A stretch of DNA of 64,000 bases from Lachancea mirantina (lineage: Eukaryota; Ascomycota; Saccharomycetes; Saccharomycetales; Saccharomycetaceae), in assembly GCA_900074745.1 (NCBI GenBank), contig LT598465.1, positions 62,001-126,000 on the forward strand, given 5' to 3'. Under the pieces are notes generated by a model, which saw only the letters and a list, made by a program, of their open reading frames with translations, was not told the origin of the DNA and searched no databases. Position 1 is the first letter of the stretch; every line of letters begins with the position of its first letter. Positions 1 through 8,513 of this stretch are shown here, in pieces. The position numbers and the translations under genes are program-made.

Positions 1-1
1 T

Positions 2-2416
2 TATACAAGAACAAATGAATTTGTCAAGCACAATACGATTTTGATGTCATTGAAGCACTTGCTAATTCTTCGAAATCAGTTGTCGAGGCATTTGAAGCAT
101 GGAATAGATGAGATACGCGATCCTCTATGGAAAGCGCGAATGTTACCATCAATCCTAAGAAGCTCTGCCTGTGACAATTGCTTTACGAAAGAGGCATGCA
201 TGGTCATCAACAAGCTTAGTGAAAGTGGTACGGCACATGACAGTGGTCTCAAGCCCGGGGAATACGAAAGCATAACGTCGCACCTTAATACAGGTCTTGA
301 CAAGGACTTCTACGAGCATTACGAAAATTTAATTACCAAAGAGGAATCGAGTTTGAATGGAATTAACAATGAAATGTTTCTTCTAAAGAGTACAACAAGA
401 GAATCCCTAAGCGGCAAATGCCTTTCCGAATTATGCATTTCGGATTACAGGAGTGGTGACGAAAATATTTATTTCTACACGTTTGTGAGGAAAAACTCCG
501 ATTTAGTCAAACCGCCGATGACGTACTCACAACTATCGCTTTATGATATGGTTATAATAAGCGATGAGCAAGGGCATTTTGCGTTGTGTACGGGACGCGT
601 ATCGGCAATTATGAAGGAAAGCATTACAATCAAAACTACCCGACGGCTCGACCTACATGATGTTCACGGCTCGGACTTTGAGAGCAAGGATAAGCAGCGT
701 TACGAAAGTGTATTGAGACCGCGCTCGAGCTTGCGACAAGCAAGTGGTTCAAATAATATTTCCTATAGGATTGACAGGAACGAGATTCAACAAGGTCTTG
801 CTTTGGCTAGGTACAATGTGCTTAATCTCTTTCTTCCTCCCGTATCCAAAGGTCCTGCTGCAGGCGCTGAACAAAATGACGATCTCTTACCATTGAAACC
901 CTCGCTTGGTGGAGATAGCAAAAGGCGGGAGCTTATTGTGGAAAACAGGAAGCCTGTTTTTAAGCCTTTTGATGCGAAATCCTTGATTTCGAGTCTCAAA
1001 GGTAAATTTAATCAAGATCAAATTCAGGCCATAAAATTAGCACTCGAAGCACAAGATTACGCGCTCATTTTGGGTATGCCAGGAACAGGAAAAACAACGG
1101 TCATCGCCGAAATAATTAGACAGCTGGTATCTATGGGAAAGACTGTTCTACTGACGTCTTACACGCATTCCGCTGTCGATAATATTCTTTTGAAACTTCT
1201 CAATGACAATATTTCTACGATTCGTTTGGGCCATAAACATAAGATTCATTCAGATGCCCAGAGGTTTATGCTAGATTTCACGGAATCTCAAAGTTACGAG
1301 GATCTTATTAAATCAGTTCAAGGTGCCAGCGTTGTTGCGACAACATGCCTTGGAATTCATGATAGTTTGCTAAATTTCCGTGAAGCAGATTTCGATTATG
1401 TTATTTTAGATGAGGCGAGTCAACTTTCTCTCCCAATCGCCTTGGGGCCTCTTCGTTTCGGAGAAAAGTTCATCATGGTAGGCGATCATTACCAGCTGCC
1501 ACCTTTGGTGAGAAATGAAGCTGCGCGCATAGGTGGGTTAGAAGTCTCGCTTTTTAAGAATCTCTGCGAAAGACACCGCGAGTGTATTGCCGAACTGACG
1601 TATCAGTACAGAATGTGCGAAGACATAATGGCGCTTTCGAATCATATCATATACGATCAAAAGCTAAAATGTGGTACAGAACAGGTTAAGAATGGAAGAC
1701 TTGAAATTCCTAATATTGATAAGCTGGTGGATTATAAATATATTGTGAATTCGAAGAACTGGCTTTACGACGTTCTCGATAGTGAAAAGAAGGTCATATT
1801 TCTGGATTATGACGACTGCGAGGAAATTACAGAGATTTGTGACAAAGACAACATAAGAAATCCAGGCGAGGCTAAACTCGTAGGAATCTGTGTGAGGGCA
1901 ATGGTTAATTGCGGCGTTGATCGAAGATCTATTGGAATCATGACCACGTATCGAGCTCAGTTGCGCGTTTTGAAGAAGATTTTCAGTCAAAAGGACGATG
2001 AGAACCTTGAAGTCCTCACAGCAGATCAATTTCAAGGTCGTGACAAAGACTGCGTAATCATTTCAATGGTGAGACGCAACCCTCAACTCAATAGTGGTTC
2101 CTTACTAAAAGACTTGCGGCGCGTAAACGTAGCAATGACAAGAGCGAAAACTAAACTAATTATTATCGGGTCAAGAAGTACCATTGGCTCAACTGAGGTT
2201 CTAAAGGATTTCTTTTCGATGCTGAAGGCTCGAAACTGGATTTACGAGTTACCGAAGGACTGTCTGAGAACCTATCGTCTGGACTACAAAGATTCTTCCC
2301 AAGGAGACGCTGTAAGAAAACACATGTCTGTTCCCCTCAGAGTCAAAAATATCACCTCTGATTCTAAGTTGGTCGAGGACAAACCCATGGTCCGCGACAT
2401 CCTAAATGGTATGTGA
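2..2416 (+). CDS. DNA2: DNA2 nuclease-helicase, C-terminal part (5' end outside window)
   Basis: Dna2 cuts long flaps during Okazaki fragment maturation and resects double-strand breaks in the nucleus. The frame is open from the first bases of the window, so the N-terminal half, including most of the RecB-like nuclease, lies to the left; about 804 codons are visible and the S. cerevisiae protein has 1522. Near codon 57 is a C-x2-C-x5-C cluster (CDNCFTKEAC), matching the last three cysteines of the Fe-S cluster in the Dna2 nuclease domain. The superfamily 1 helicase follows: Walker A GMPGTGKT near codon 358, Walker B DEASQ, then VGDHYQLPP, YQYRM, TADQFQGRD and VAMTRAK. The stop is TGA at 2414. 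The neighbour RIE1 fits the pre-duplication order. Confidence 0.96.
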   Translation, partial: YTRTNEFVKHNTILMSLKHLLILRNQLSRHLKHGIDEIRDPLWKARMLPSILRSSACDNCFTKEACMVINKLSESGTAHDSGLKPGEYESITSHLNTGLDKDFYEHYENLITKEESSLNGINNEMFLLKSTTRESLSGKCLSELCISDYRSGDENIYFYTFVRKNSDLVKPPMTYSQLSLYDMVIISDEQGHFALCTGRVSAIMKESITIKTTRRLDLHDVHGSDFESKDKQRYESVLRPRSSLRQASGSNNISYRIDRNEIQQGLALARYNVLNLFLPPVSKGPAAGAEQNDDLLPLKPSLGGDSKRRELIVENRKPVFKPFDAKSLISSLKGKFNQDQIQAIKLALEAQDYALILGMPGTGKTTVIAEIIRQLVSMGKTVLLTSYTHSAVDNILLKLLNDNISTIRLGHKHKIHSDAQRFMLDFTESQSYEDLIKSVQGASVVATTCLGIHDSLLNFREADFDYVILDEASQLSLPIALGPLRFGEKFIMVGDHYQLPPLVRNEAARIGGLEVSLFKNLCERHRECIAELTYQYRMCEDIMALSNHIIYDQKLKCGTEQVKNGRLEIPNIDKLVDYKYIVNSKNWLYDVLDSEKKVIFLDYDDCEEITEICDKDNIRNPGEAKLVGICVRAMVNCGVDRRSIGIMTTYRAQLRVLKKIFSQKDDENLEVLTADQFQGRDKDCVIISMVRRNPQLNSGSLLKDLRRVNVAMTRAKTKLIIIGSRSTIGSTEVLKDFFSMLKARNWIYELPKDCLRTYRLDYKDSSQGDAVRKHMSVPLRVKNITSDSKLVEDKPMVRDILNGM

Positions 2417-3142
2417 GTGTCATGCGGAGCGCCTCAAATGCTGTCGTCGGCTTATTTGGCTCCTACGATAGACCATCTGTCATCGACTATATTATTTTCG
2501 GCCGAAATATCACGTGACTATGGCTTTTGATTCCCGTAGCGACCGTTTAAGCTTTTCTTAAAGGCTGCAAAAACCAGGAGCAAATAGGGTGACAAAATGG
2601 GCTTCCCATTGAAATATGACAGCTGCACGCTGCTTTATTATGCCGCGGAATTTCTCCTACGGCCGCAGATTGTCCAGCACTTAGCTGAGTGATTTGAGCT
2701 TCGCCATACCGGTCAAAATCTTAAGTTATTCTGAAGATACCCGGCCCAGGTAAAAAAAGGAACCGGGGAAGGTTTTATTACTTAAAACTATAAGGGTAAT
2801 AATATACCTCTCGACAAACAGCACAACACCGAGCACAGAGAGGCTAAGCTAAGGAGGGTCATTGACTAGTAAATTGCGGAAGAATTTCTGAAATCAGGCC
2901 CTACTTTGTTAGTCAATTCATTTCGAAAAGTCGACAGGTGCGGAGTTTCCAGGAAGTCGGAGCCGAGATTTGAATTTGAGAGTGATTTTTAATTTCGCCC
3001 TAACTTCTTTTAAGTCCGTTTGGTTAAATAATAGGGCAAAAAACGATCTACTTTATAATTAAGAAGATTCAAGAAGTGTTTCATCATTTTGAAGCCTGTT
3101 TCAAGATTGGGATTTCAAAGAGGTACCACTGTCGACGTAAAG
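2417..3142. promoter_or_regulatory. DNA2-RIE1 intergenic region
   Basis: About 725 bases hold the DNA2 3' end and the RIE1 promoter. A perfect Cbf1-type E-box TCACGTGA lies at 2510-2517. No RNA gene or additional reading frame stands out. An in-frame TTG at 3089 upstream of the RIE1 ATG is not treated as a start. Confidence 0.5.
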
Positions 3143-5512
3143 ATGACAATATCTGAAGATCCGGAGGTCTTCAGTGTTTCGAGTGGTCTGGGGGACATAG
3201 TGATTACTAACGGTGCTGGTGATGTTCAGGAGAGTAAGTCGTCGGGAGATGGCAATCTACACGAGGAAGAACTATCTAAGGCAAGCACGCCAGGATCTAG
3301 TGTGTCGCAGTTGGAACAGTTGGCCAATACCAACGTACTTACGGTAAGGGTTAAATGGAGGGATAATTTGATTATGGATTACAAGAAGACCGAATTTTTG
3401 AACAGATTGCATGAGGTAATTCATGCGCGTAGGGGATTTGCTGTCAACCCTTCGATGATTGAGCACTATGAATACCTTTCAGACAAGGAAAGGTTACGGG
3501 TGATTGATAAAAATCGCGAGGTTTACATTCACGAATCTGGGAATCAAGAACTTGCCAAATCTCCCGAAGAGGTGGACGATGGGAATTGGCTTTACGACTT
3601 TATCTTGCATGCGCAATTCAAGGTTTATTCCGATTTGCAGTCTGCAGCAGATGCTGTGACCACTCTTCTGGAAGAGAGTTCTTTTGTTGGTAAGTGGTCT
3701 TTGAGTGCTAATCCACAAGCTTTGACACACCCTGGCAATTTATATGTGCGTGGTATACCCAAGGATTTGACGGTTGAAGATTTGGTCCCCATATTCTCCA
3801 AATTTGGACCAGTTCTTTCAATGAAAGTGATATGCGACTCTACTACTGGCGAATCTCTTGGTTATGGTTTCCTTTCCTTTCCGCTCGGATCTCAGGCCTC
3901 TTTCTGTATAAAAGAGCTGAATGGTAACCTCATGAATGGTTGCCCGCTTTTCATTAACTATCATGTCGAGAGGAAAGAAAGAGAGAGAATTCATTGGGAC
4001 CACATGAAAGAAGATAACGATGACGAGAGATTCAAGGGTGTTTTCATCGGAAACCTCCCAACTGAGGACAAAGATGGTAAGCTTTTAGTACCAGAAGATG
4101 TCATAAACAGATTTAAGGAAATGCTGTCGGATGAGAACGGATCACCGGAAATTATATCCTACTACTTTCCAAAGCGAAACAGCAAGAGCGAAATAGAGTA
4201 TAAGGACGATGACGACGTTATGGACAATGCCGAAACTTGCGAATCTCAGCATGAAGAGTCCCCTTTGAAAGGGTATGGTTTTATCAAATTTGCAGCTCAT
4301 GAACAGGCTGTCAACGCTATTACGTCTTTTAATGATACAGAATGGCTCCAGCATAAACTGGTGGTGAACAAGGCGGTACAAACTAAGCCACACCATCATC
4401 ACCATCATCATCACCACCATCATCATCATCATCACAATAACAATCATCACGGGCCATATGTGCATCATGGTATGAGCCGTCGTCACAGCGATCGTTCTTT
4501 GCCCTCCAGGCAGTCAAGCATTACGACATTTCCGATTTATCCCCCCTTTGGTGGATTTCAGGGAGGTTTCACGTACTATCCAGGTGTACCTAGTAGTACC
4601 TTTCCTGGTGCCATGCCTGCTAACGGCGAACAGGTGGTCCGCGATGGTGATGATGCTTCTCCAATATCGTCTCCTCCTTCAAGCCGCGGCTATATGAGCT
4701 CAAACCAAGTGCCATATTATGCTCTGCAGTCAAATATAGCGAAGACTTCAGATGGCTCGTCAGTTCAGTCGTCAAGAAGTGGGTCAATTTATGGCACTCA
4801 GCAGGGGCTTTTATCCCCGGCGCCTTTTTTGTTGCCAATTCCAACTAAAGATCAGCAAGAGTCCAATCTTTATGTCAAGCACCTGCCACTAAACTGGGGA
4901 GACGATGATCTATATGAATTCTACGAAAAGTTTGGTGAGATTATTAGCGCTAAAATCATCACTGTGGGAGGTAGCAAAAACGAGGAGCAAGGTTCTCAAA
5001 CGGACAAAAAACAAGACGAATTGCCGCTGGGCACTTCGAAAGGGTACGGCTTCGTTTGTTTCAAGAATCCGCTTGATGCCTCGCGTGCGGTAATGGTTAC
5101 TGACAGATATCAAGTTGATGAAAATCACACACTCTACGTTTCCTTTGCGCAGAAAAGAGCCAAATCGGTAAGCGGGCCAGATGCGAGCTCAAACAATGTA
5201 TCAGTTGGGTCAAGACCGTCGTCGAGGAAGAACTCCCAAAACGGACCGAATCAAGGACCTGATCTCTTCGGGAACTACAACCCCAAATTTTTGAACGCCA
5301 TGTTCCAGCAGCAAGGCAATAGAAAGTCGTTTTCAAGACCTAGGGGAAGCTGGCCGGCGTCGATGGGAATACCGGTAACTCCAGCTTCTGTTGTACCTTG
5401 CACACAACCTTTACATCCTCAATATCGGGGGTTCGGTCAGGAGTCGACCGGTAAGGAAGAGCCTCAACCTACGGATCCACTTGATATAGCAAGCGAGTTG
5501 AGTGCGCAGTGA
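3143..5512 (+). CDS. RIE1: Three-RRM RNA-binding protein, Rie1-like
   Basis: Cytoplasmic RNA-binding protein resembling S. cerevisiae Rie1 (YGR250C), a protein found in stress granules. The first ATG is at 3143, giving 789 residues; the frame extends upstream without another ATG. RRM1 starts near residue 199 (NLYVRGIPKDL, then GYGFLSF), RRM2 near 299 (GVFIGNLP, then GYGFIKF after an acidic insert), and RRM3 near 574 (NLYVKHLPLNW, then GYGFVCF). After RRM2 comes a run of about 15 histidines and some asparagines, encoded by a CAT/CAC microsatellite near 4390-4450. The rest is low-complexity Ser/Pro/Gly sequence, typical of granule proteins. MGA1 lies convergently downstream, as YGR249W does beside YGR250C. 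Identity rests on domain layout plus gene order. Confidence 0.88.
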   Translation: MTISEDPEVFSVSSGLGDIVITNGAGDVQESKSSGDGNLHEEELSKASTPGSSVSQLEQLANTNVLTVRVKWRDNLIMDYKKTEFLNRLHEVIHARRGFAVNPSMIEHYEYLSDKERLRVIDKNREVYIHESGNQELAKSPEEVDDGNWLYDFILHAQFKVYSDLQSAADAVTTLLEESSFVGKWSLSANPQALTHPGNLYVRGIPKDLTVEDLVPIFSKFGPVLSMKVICDSTTGESLGYGFLSFPLGSQASFCIKELNGNLMNGCPLFINYHVERKERERIHWDHMKEDNDDERFKGVFIGNLPTEDKDGKLLVPEDVINRFKEMLSDENGSPEIISYYFPKRNSKSEIEYKDDDDVMDNAETCESQHEESPLKGYGFIKFAAHEQAVNAITSFNDTEWLQHKLVVNKAVQTKPHHHHHHHHHHHHHHHNNNHHGPYVHHGMSRRHSDRSLPSRQSSITTFPIYPPFGGFQGGFTYYPGVPSSTFPGAMPANGEQVVRDGDDASPISSPPSSRGYMSSNQVPYYALQSNIAKTSDGSSVQSSRSGSIYGTQQGLLSPAPFLLPIPTKDQQESNLYVKHLPLNWGDDDLYEFYEKFGEIISAKIITVGGSKNEEQGSQTDKKQDELPLGTSKGYGFVCFKNPLDASRAVMVTDRYQVDENHTLYVSFAQKRAKSVSGPDASSNNVSVGSRPSSRKNSQNGPNQGPDLFGNYNPKFLNAMFQQQGNRKSFSRPRGSWPASMGIPVTPASVVPCTQPLHPQYRGFGQESTGKEEPQPTDPLDIASELSAQ
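4390..4450 (+). repeat. CAT/CAC microsatellite coding a poly-His tract
   Basis: Imperfect CAT/CAC trinucleotide repeat inside RIE1, coding about 15 histidines followed by Asn and His. The mixture of the two His codons should slow replication slippage compared with a pure repeat. Confidence 0.9.
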
Positions 5513-5790
5513 GGGTTTTGCGAGTTCAAAAATTGAGAAAAAGATATCGTTTTTGCTAACTTAGATTAATGTAGTCAAAATAACGCCACCAACCTGTTTG
5601 AGACAGCAAGCGAGTTGGTGGCCAAAATTCGTAACTTCAATTGGAAAATGATGAGAATAACATATATATAACAGATATATTTGTTTAGATTTGAAGTTAA
5701 AGCCTGCTCGGTAATGTTACATGTAAGTATGTTCGACTTGTCCTTGGGTGAAGTGGTTTGCGTCGATTGGTATGGGGCGAGTTCGGGGCG

Positions 5791-6972
5791 TCAAGACTTC
5801 TTTTCGAATTCTTCGGATTCCCCGAGATCGGCAAAGCTGGTTCGGGCGCCGCCTAGACTAGCCGACGGATGTTTGTGATGATCTACGCTGCTAAAACGCG
5901 GATTGCTGAAAATGGAGTTTTTCTGGGACGATAAACTGGAAAATCGGCTATCGTGCGTCGGAAGCAGATGTGCCGTAGAGGATCTTACGCTGCTGAAGCT
6001 AGAGTGGCCAGACGGGAGCAAGGAAGCCTGCAGCTGTGTCCAACCCACATCGGTACTTATGAGCTCGTTTTTGAGAGCTTGTAAGCTCTCGAGTATAGGA
6101 GCTGGGTCTTGCGCCGGGTAGTGTTGCAGCAGGTCCAACGTCGAGACCATGCATCGTTGGAGCACGTCGATGTTGACGTGCAGTCGATTGAGCTCTTGGC
6201 CCGCGAACGGGTGCACGAGGGGCGGGAGCGGCGGTACTGCAGAAGGCTTGAGCGTGAAGGTCGCCTGCGATATTTCGGGGGACGACCAGCAGCGCGGGGG
6301 CGGACCCTCGGCGAGGGGCGGCCGCAGACTGGGTAGCGGAGCGACCCGGGCCTTCGGTACCGCGGGAGACTCCGCGGGAGACCCGGCGGGAGACCCGGAG
6401 GCGTCGGTGGGATTGGGGACGCTTGCCGGGCGCGAGGGCGCCAGGGGGGTCTTGCTCTCGACGTAGTTGACACATACAGGGGACAAGACGTTTTTACGAC
6501 GCCCATCCCGCCCCACACCGCTAGTCTTGCGCTGGATCCGGTTCAGGCCGGCCAGCTTCGAGTCTCGCGTGAACAGACCGGACGGGTGTGAAAACTTCCA
6601 CACGACGGCGTCGCGCGCCTGGCGGGTCGGGCTGCTGCTGGCGCCCAGCTTGTGGAACCCGTACATGTGCAGCTGCCGCACAAAACTGCTCACGTTGCCG
6701 TGCTTGAAGAACCGCTTGAGCACGCGACACGCAAACTGCGCGTCGTAGGGCCGGAGCGCGAACACGCCGGGGTCTGGCCCGGCCCCGGCGTGGCTCGCGT
6801 CGCTCGCTCCGCCCCCTCCGCCCGCCTCCGCGACCCACCAGATCAGCGACTCCAGCTCTGCGCGCGCGAGAATCCCGTGCAACTGGTGGATAAACGTCTT
6901 GCACTGCATCGACTTGCCCATCTGCCAACGGCTCCAGAGTGCTCGGTGAGGTGTGTAGCTCTCCCCACACAT
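5791..6972 (-). CDS. MGA1: HSF-family transcription factor, Mga1-like
   Basis: Nuclear DNA-binding protein of the heat-shock-factor family, resembling S. cerevisiae Mga1 (YGR249W), which is linked to pseudohyphal growth. 393 residues. The HSF winged-helix domain starts near residue 23 (KTFIHQLHGIL), with LIWWV, a Gly/Ala-rich insert, then FFKHGNVSSFVRQLHMYGFHKL and WKFSHPSGLF. The rest is Pro/Ser-rich with a short helical stretch near residues 250-310. The ATG at 6972 is used; a second in-frame ATG at 6921 sits only six residues before the domain and could be the true start. Base composition is strikingly GC-rich compared with RIE1. The gene order RIE1-MGA1-SOL matches YGR250C-YGR249W-YGR248W. 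Confidence 0.92.
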   Translation of the reverse strand: MCGESYTPHRALWSRWQMGKSMQCKTFIHQLHGILARAELESLIWWVAEAGGGGGASDASHAGAGPDPGVFALRPYDAQFACRVLKRFFKHGNVSSFVRQLHMYGFHKLGASSSPTRQARDAVVWKFSHPSGLFTRDSKLAGLNRIQRKTSGVGRDGRRKNVLSPVCVNYVESKTPLAPSRPASVPNPTDASGSPAGSPAESPAVPKARVAPLPSLRPPLAEGPPPRCWSSPEISQATFTLKPSAVPPLPPLVHPFAGQELNRLHVNIDVLQRCMVSTLDLLQHYPAQDPAPILESLQALKNELISTDVGWTQLQASLLPSGHSSFSSVRSSTAHLLPTHDSRFSSLSSQKNSIFSNPRFSSVDHHKHPSASLGGARTSFADLGESEEFEKKS

Positions 6973-7417
6973 CGTCTTGATTTTCTACTCAACTGCTGCT
7001 GTGTCGAACGACACTTGCACGCACATCTGAAAAAGAAACTCGCGCCTGCGGCCTGCAGCCGGCCTGTATCTTGCCTCTCGGCGTTTGCTCGCCACGGGTC
7101 GCAGCGCGTCTTTGCATCTCCTTCTACGCGCTGCACTGCGCGACGCAACGCCTTGGCTGCAGCGGCGACTGCGCGACGCGCCGTTGCCACCCGGCGCCCT
7201 CTCTGCCCAGATGCTGCGCGGAACGCGCCCGGCGGCCGCCCGGCGGCGCCGCCGGGCGCCAAACGGCGCATCCGCCCCGCTGCGGCAACTCCAAGCGCCA
7301 TTCCCCCCACACACCGCGCAAAACAATGGGCGCGCATGACGCAACCCCCAGAAACATCCGCAAAGACAACCGCAAAGAACACACCCACAGGCACGCGCTC
7401 TCACGCCGCCGCGGCCC
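6973..7417. promoter_or_regulatory. MGA1 promoter / SOL 3' end, very GC-rich
   Basis: A 445-base gap between two minus-strand genes. It is extremely GC-rich and contains a perfect 22-base palindrome at 7236-7257, centred on GGCGCC. Long apparent frames here on both strands reflect the scarcity of AT-rich stop codons and are not called. Confidence 0.5.
7236..7257. repeat. Perfect 22-bp GC palindrome in MGA1 upstream region
   Basis: Eleven-base arms (CGCCCGGCGGC and its complement) meet with no spacer, about 265 bases upstream of the MGA1 ATG. Every base in it is G or C. It could extrude a cruciform or bind a dimeric factor; no specific factor is recognised. Confidence 0.85.
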
Positions 7418-8215
7418 TCACATATCGGCTCGAGCGGCAATGTCTCCGGCGGCTTCTGTGTCCAGGAACCACGTCGTCGTGTGAGGGCACTCCGCGTTGA
7501 CGCGCGCGCAGGGCAGCGGCGTATCGGCCGAGTCGTGCGCGGTGCCATCGGCCCCGCCCAGAATGCGCTGCAGGACGGCCCGCTTGCCGGCGCCCTGTGC
7601 GACAAAGCACAGGGCGCGCGCCGCGCGCAGAACCGGAAGCGTGAAGGTGATACGGTCCGCAGGGGGCTTGGGAGACTCCGGACACCACATAACGGGGCGT
7701 TTTTGCTCTTCGAGCAAAAACGCGTGGCGCTCACCGGGGAACAAAGAACAGGTGTGCCCGTCTGGGCCACAGCCTAGAAGTACCAGGTCGAACCCTGCTC
7801 CGGGTAACAGTGACGCGTATTCGTCGGCAATGCGGTCGTTTTCGTCCAGTCCCACCAGCGACTCGTTGATCGCGTAACAGGTAGGACCTAGGATAGGGGG
7901 CGTGGCGTTTTCGTGGTGCGCCAGAAGCGGGTCGAGCACGTGATGCTTGAAGGCGCCGTAGTTGCTGTCGGGGTCGTTTAGGGGGACAAGGCGCTCGTCG
8001 CAAAAGTAGATGTGCCATTGGGCCCAGTGGACTTTGGGCGCGGAACGCGGGTCTTTCACGAGCGCCTCGTAGAGTTGGGACACGAGTGAGCCGCCGCTAA
8101 TGGCTACGTTGAAGCGGTTAGACCGCTTCAACGCGGCGTCTTGTTGGTCGATGATGTAGGCGGCGAGCGCTTCCGTGAATGCAGCGGGGGTCGAGGGTAC
8201 TTTAACGGAGACCAT
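7418..8215 (-). CDS. SOL3: 6-phosphogluconolactonase (Sol3/Sol4 type)
   Basis: Cytosolic enzyme hydrolysing 6-phosphogluconolactone to 6-phosphogluconate, the second step of the oxidative pentose phosphate pathway. The start is set at 8215 because MVSVKVPS aligns with the Sol3 N-terminus MVTVGVFS; the frame runs further upstream only through repeat-derived Thr/Pro/Arg sequence. 265 residues, close to Sol3 at 249. Family signatures are visible: SGGSL near residue 38, IYFCDERLVPL, DSNYGAFK, and GCGPDGHTCSLFPGE. S. cerevisiae kept two duplicates (SOL3 YHR163W beside DNA2, SOL4 YGR248W beside MGA1); this single copy stands for both. The coding sequence is GC-rich like MGA1. The upstream region carries a 12-bp tandem repeat. 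Confidence 0.94.
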   Translation of the reverse strand: MVSVKVPSTPAAFTEALAAYIIDQQDAALKRSNRFNVAISGGSLVSQLYEALVKDPRSAPKVHWAQWHIYFCDERLVPLNDPDSNYGAFKHHVLDPLLAHHENATPPILGPTCYAINESLVGLDENDRIADEYASLLPGAGFDLVLLGCGPDGHTCSLFPGERHAFLLEEQKRPVMWCPESPKPPADRITFTLPVLRAARALCFVAQGAGKRAVLQRILGGADGTAHDSADTPLPCARVNAECPHTTTWFLDTEAAGDIAARADM

Positions 8216-8244
8216 GGGTATTGGGTGCGTGCAGGCTGTGTAGT

Positions 8245-8292
8245 GTGTAGGTGTACGTGTAGGTGCACGTGTAGGTGTACGTGTAGGTGTAC
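8245..8292. repeat. 12-bp tandem repeat just upstream of the SOL gene
   Basis: Four consecutive copies of GTGTAGGTGTAC (the second reads GTGTAGGTGCAC), followed by a degenerate fifth unit. The array lies 30-77 bases before the SOL ATG at 8215, in the 5' UTR or core promoter. The TG-rich unit recalls yeast telomeric or Rap1-type sequence, but no exact consensus is claimed. Confidence 0.9.
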
Positions 8293-8513
8293 GTGTATGT
8301 AGAGTGCGGCGGGGCTGGGCCGGTTTTGTGTCGCGGCAAAGAGCTGTTAGGTGGGAAAGCCCGGGGAGAGGTTGCGGGCGGGGGCAGCGGGGGGCGGGGC
8401 GGCACGTGGCGTGCGGGTAGCCTGTCACGTGCCGACAGACGGAAATGGTTCTTGCGTAACTCATCACCCATTACGTACGCTACCTGTTGCGTACTCATGA
8501 ATTCTGGTCACGT

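Noticed and set aside
4142-4486. Met/Val-rich minus-strand frame opposite RIE1
   Set aside because: It is the complement of the His-codon repeat and has no other support.
6057-7770. Long frames on both strands overlapping MGA1 and its promoter
   Set aside because: GC-rich sequence has few stop codons; these frames shadow MGA1 and SOL and have Arg/Ala/Pro-biased composition.
8216-8467. 84-residue N-terminal extension of the SOL protein
   Set aside because: It is the translation of the 12-bp repeat and GC-rich flank (Thr/Pro/Arg); orthologues start at MVSVKV-like sequence.
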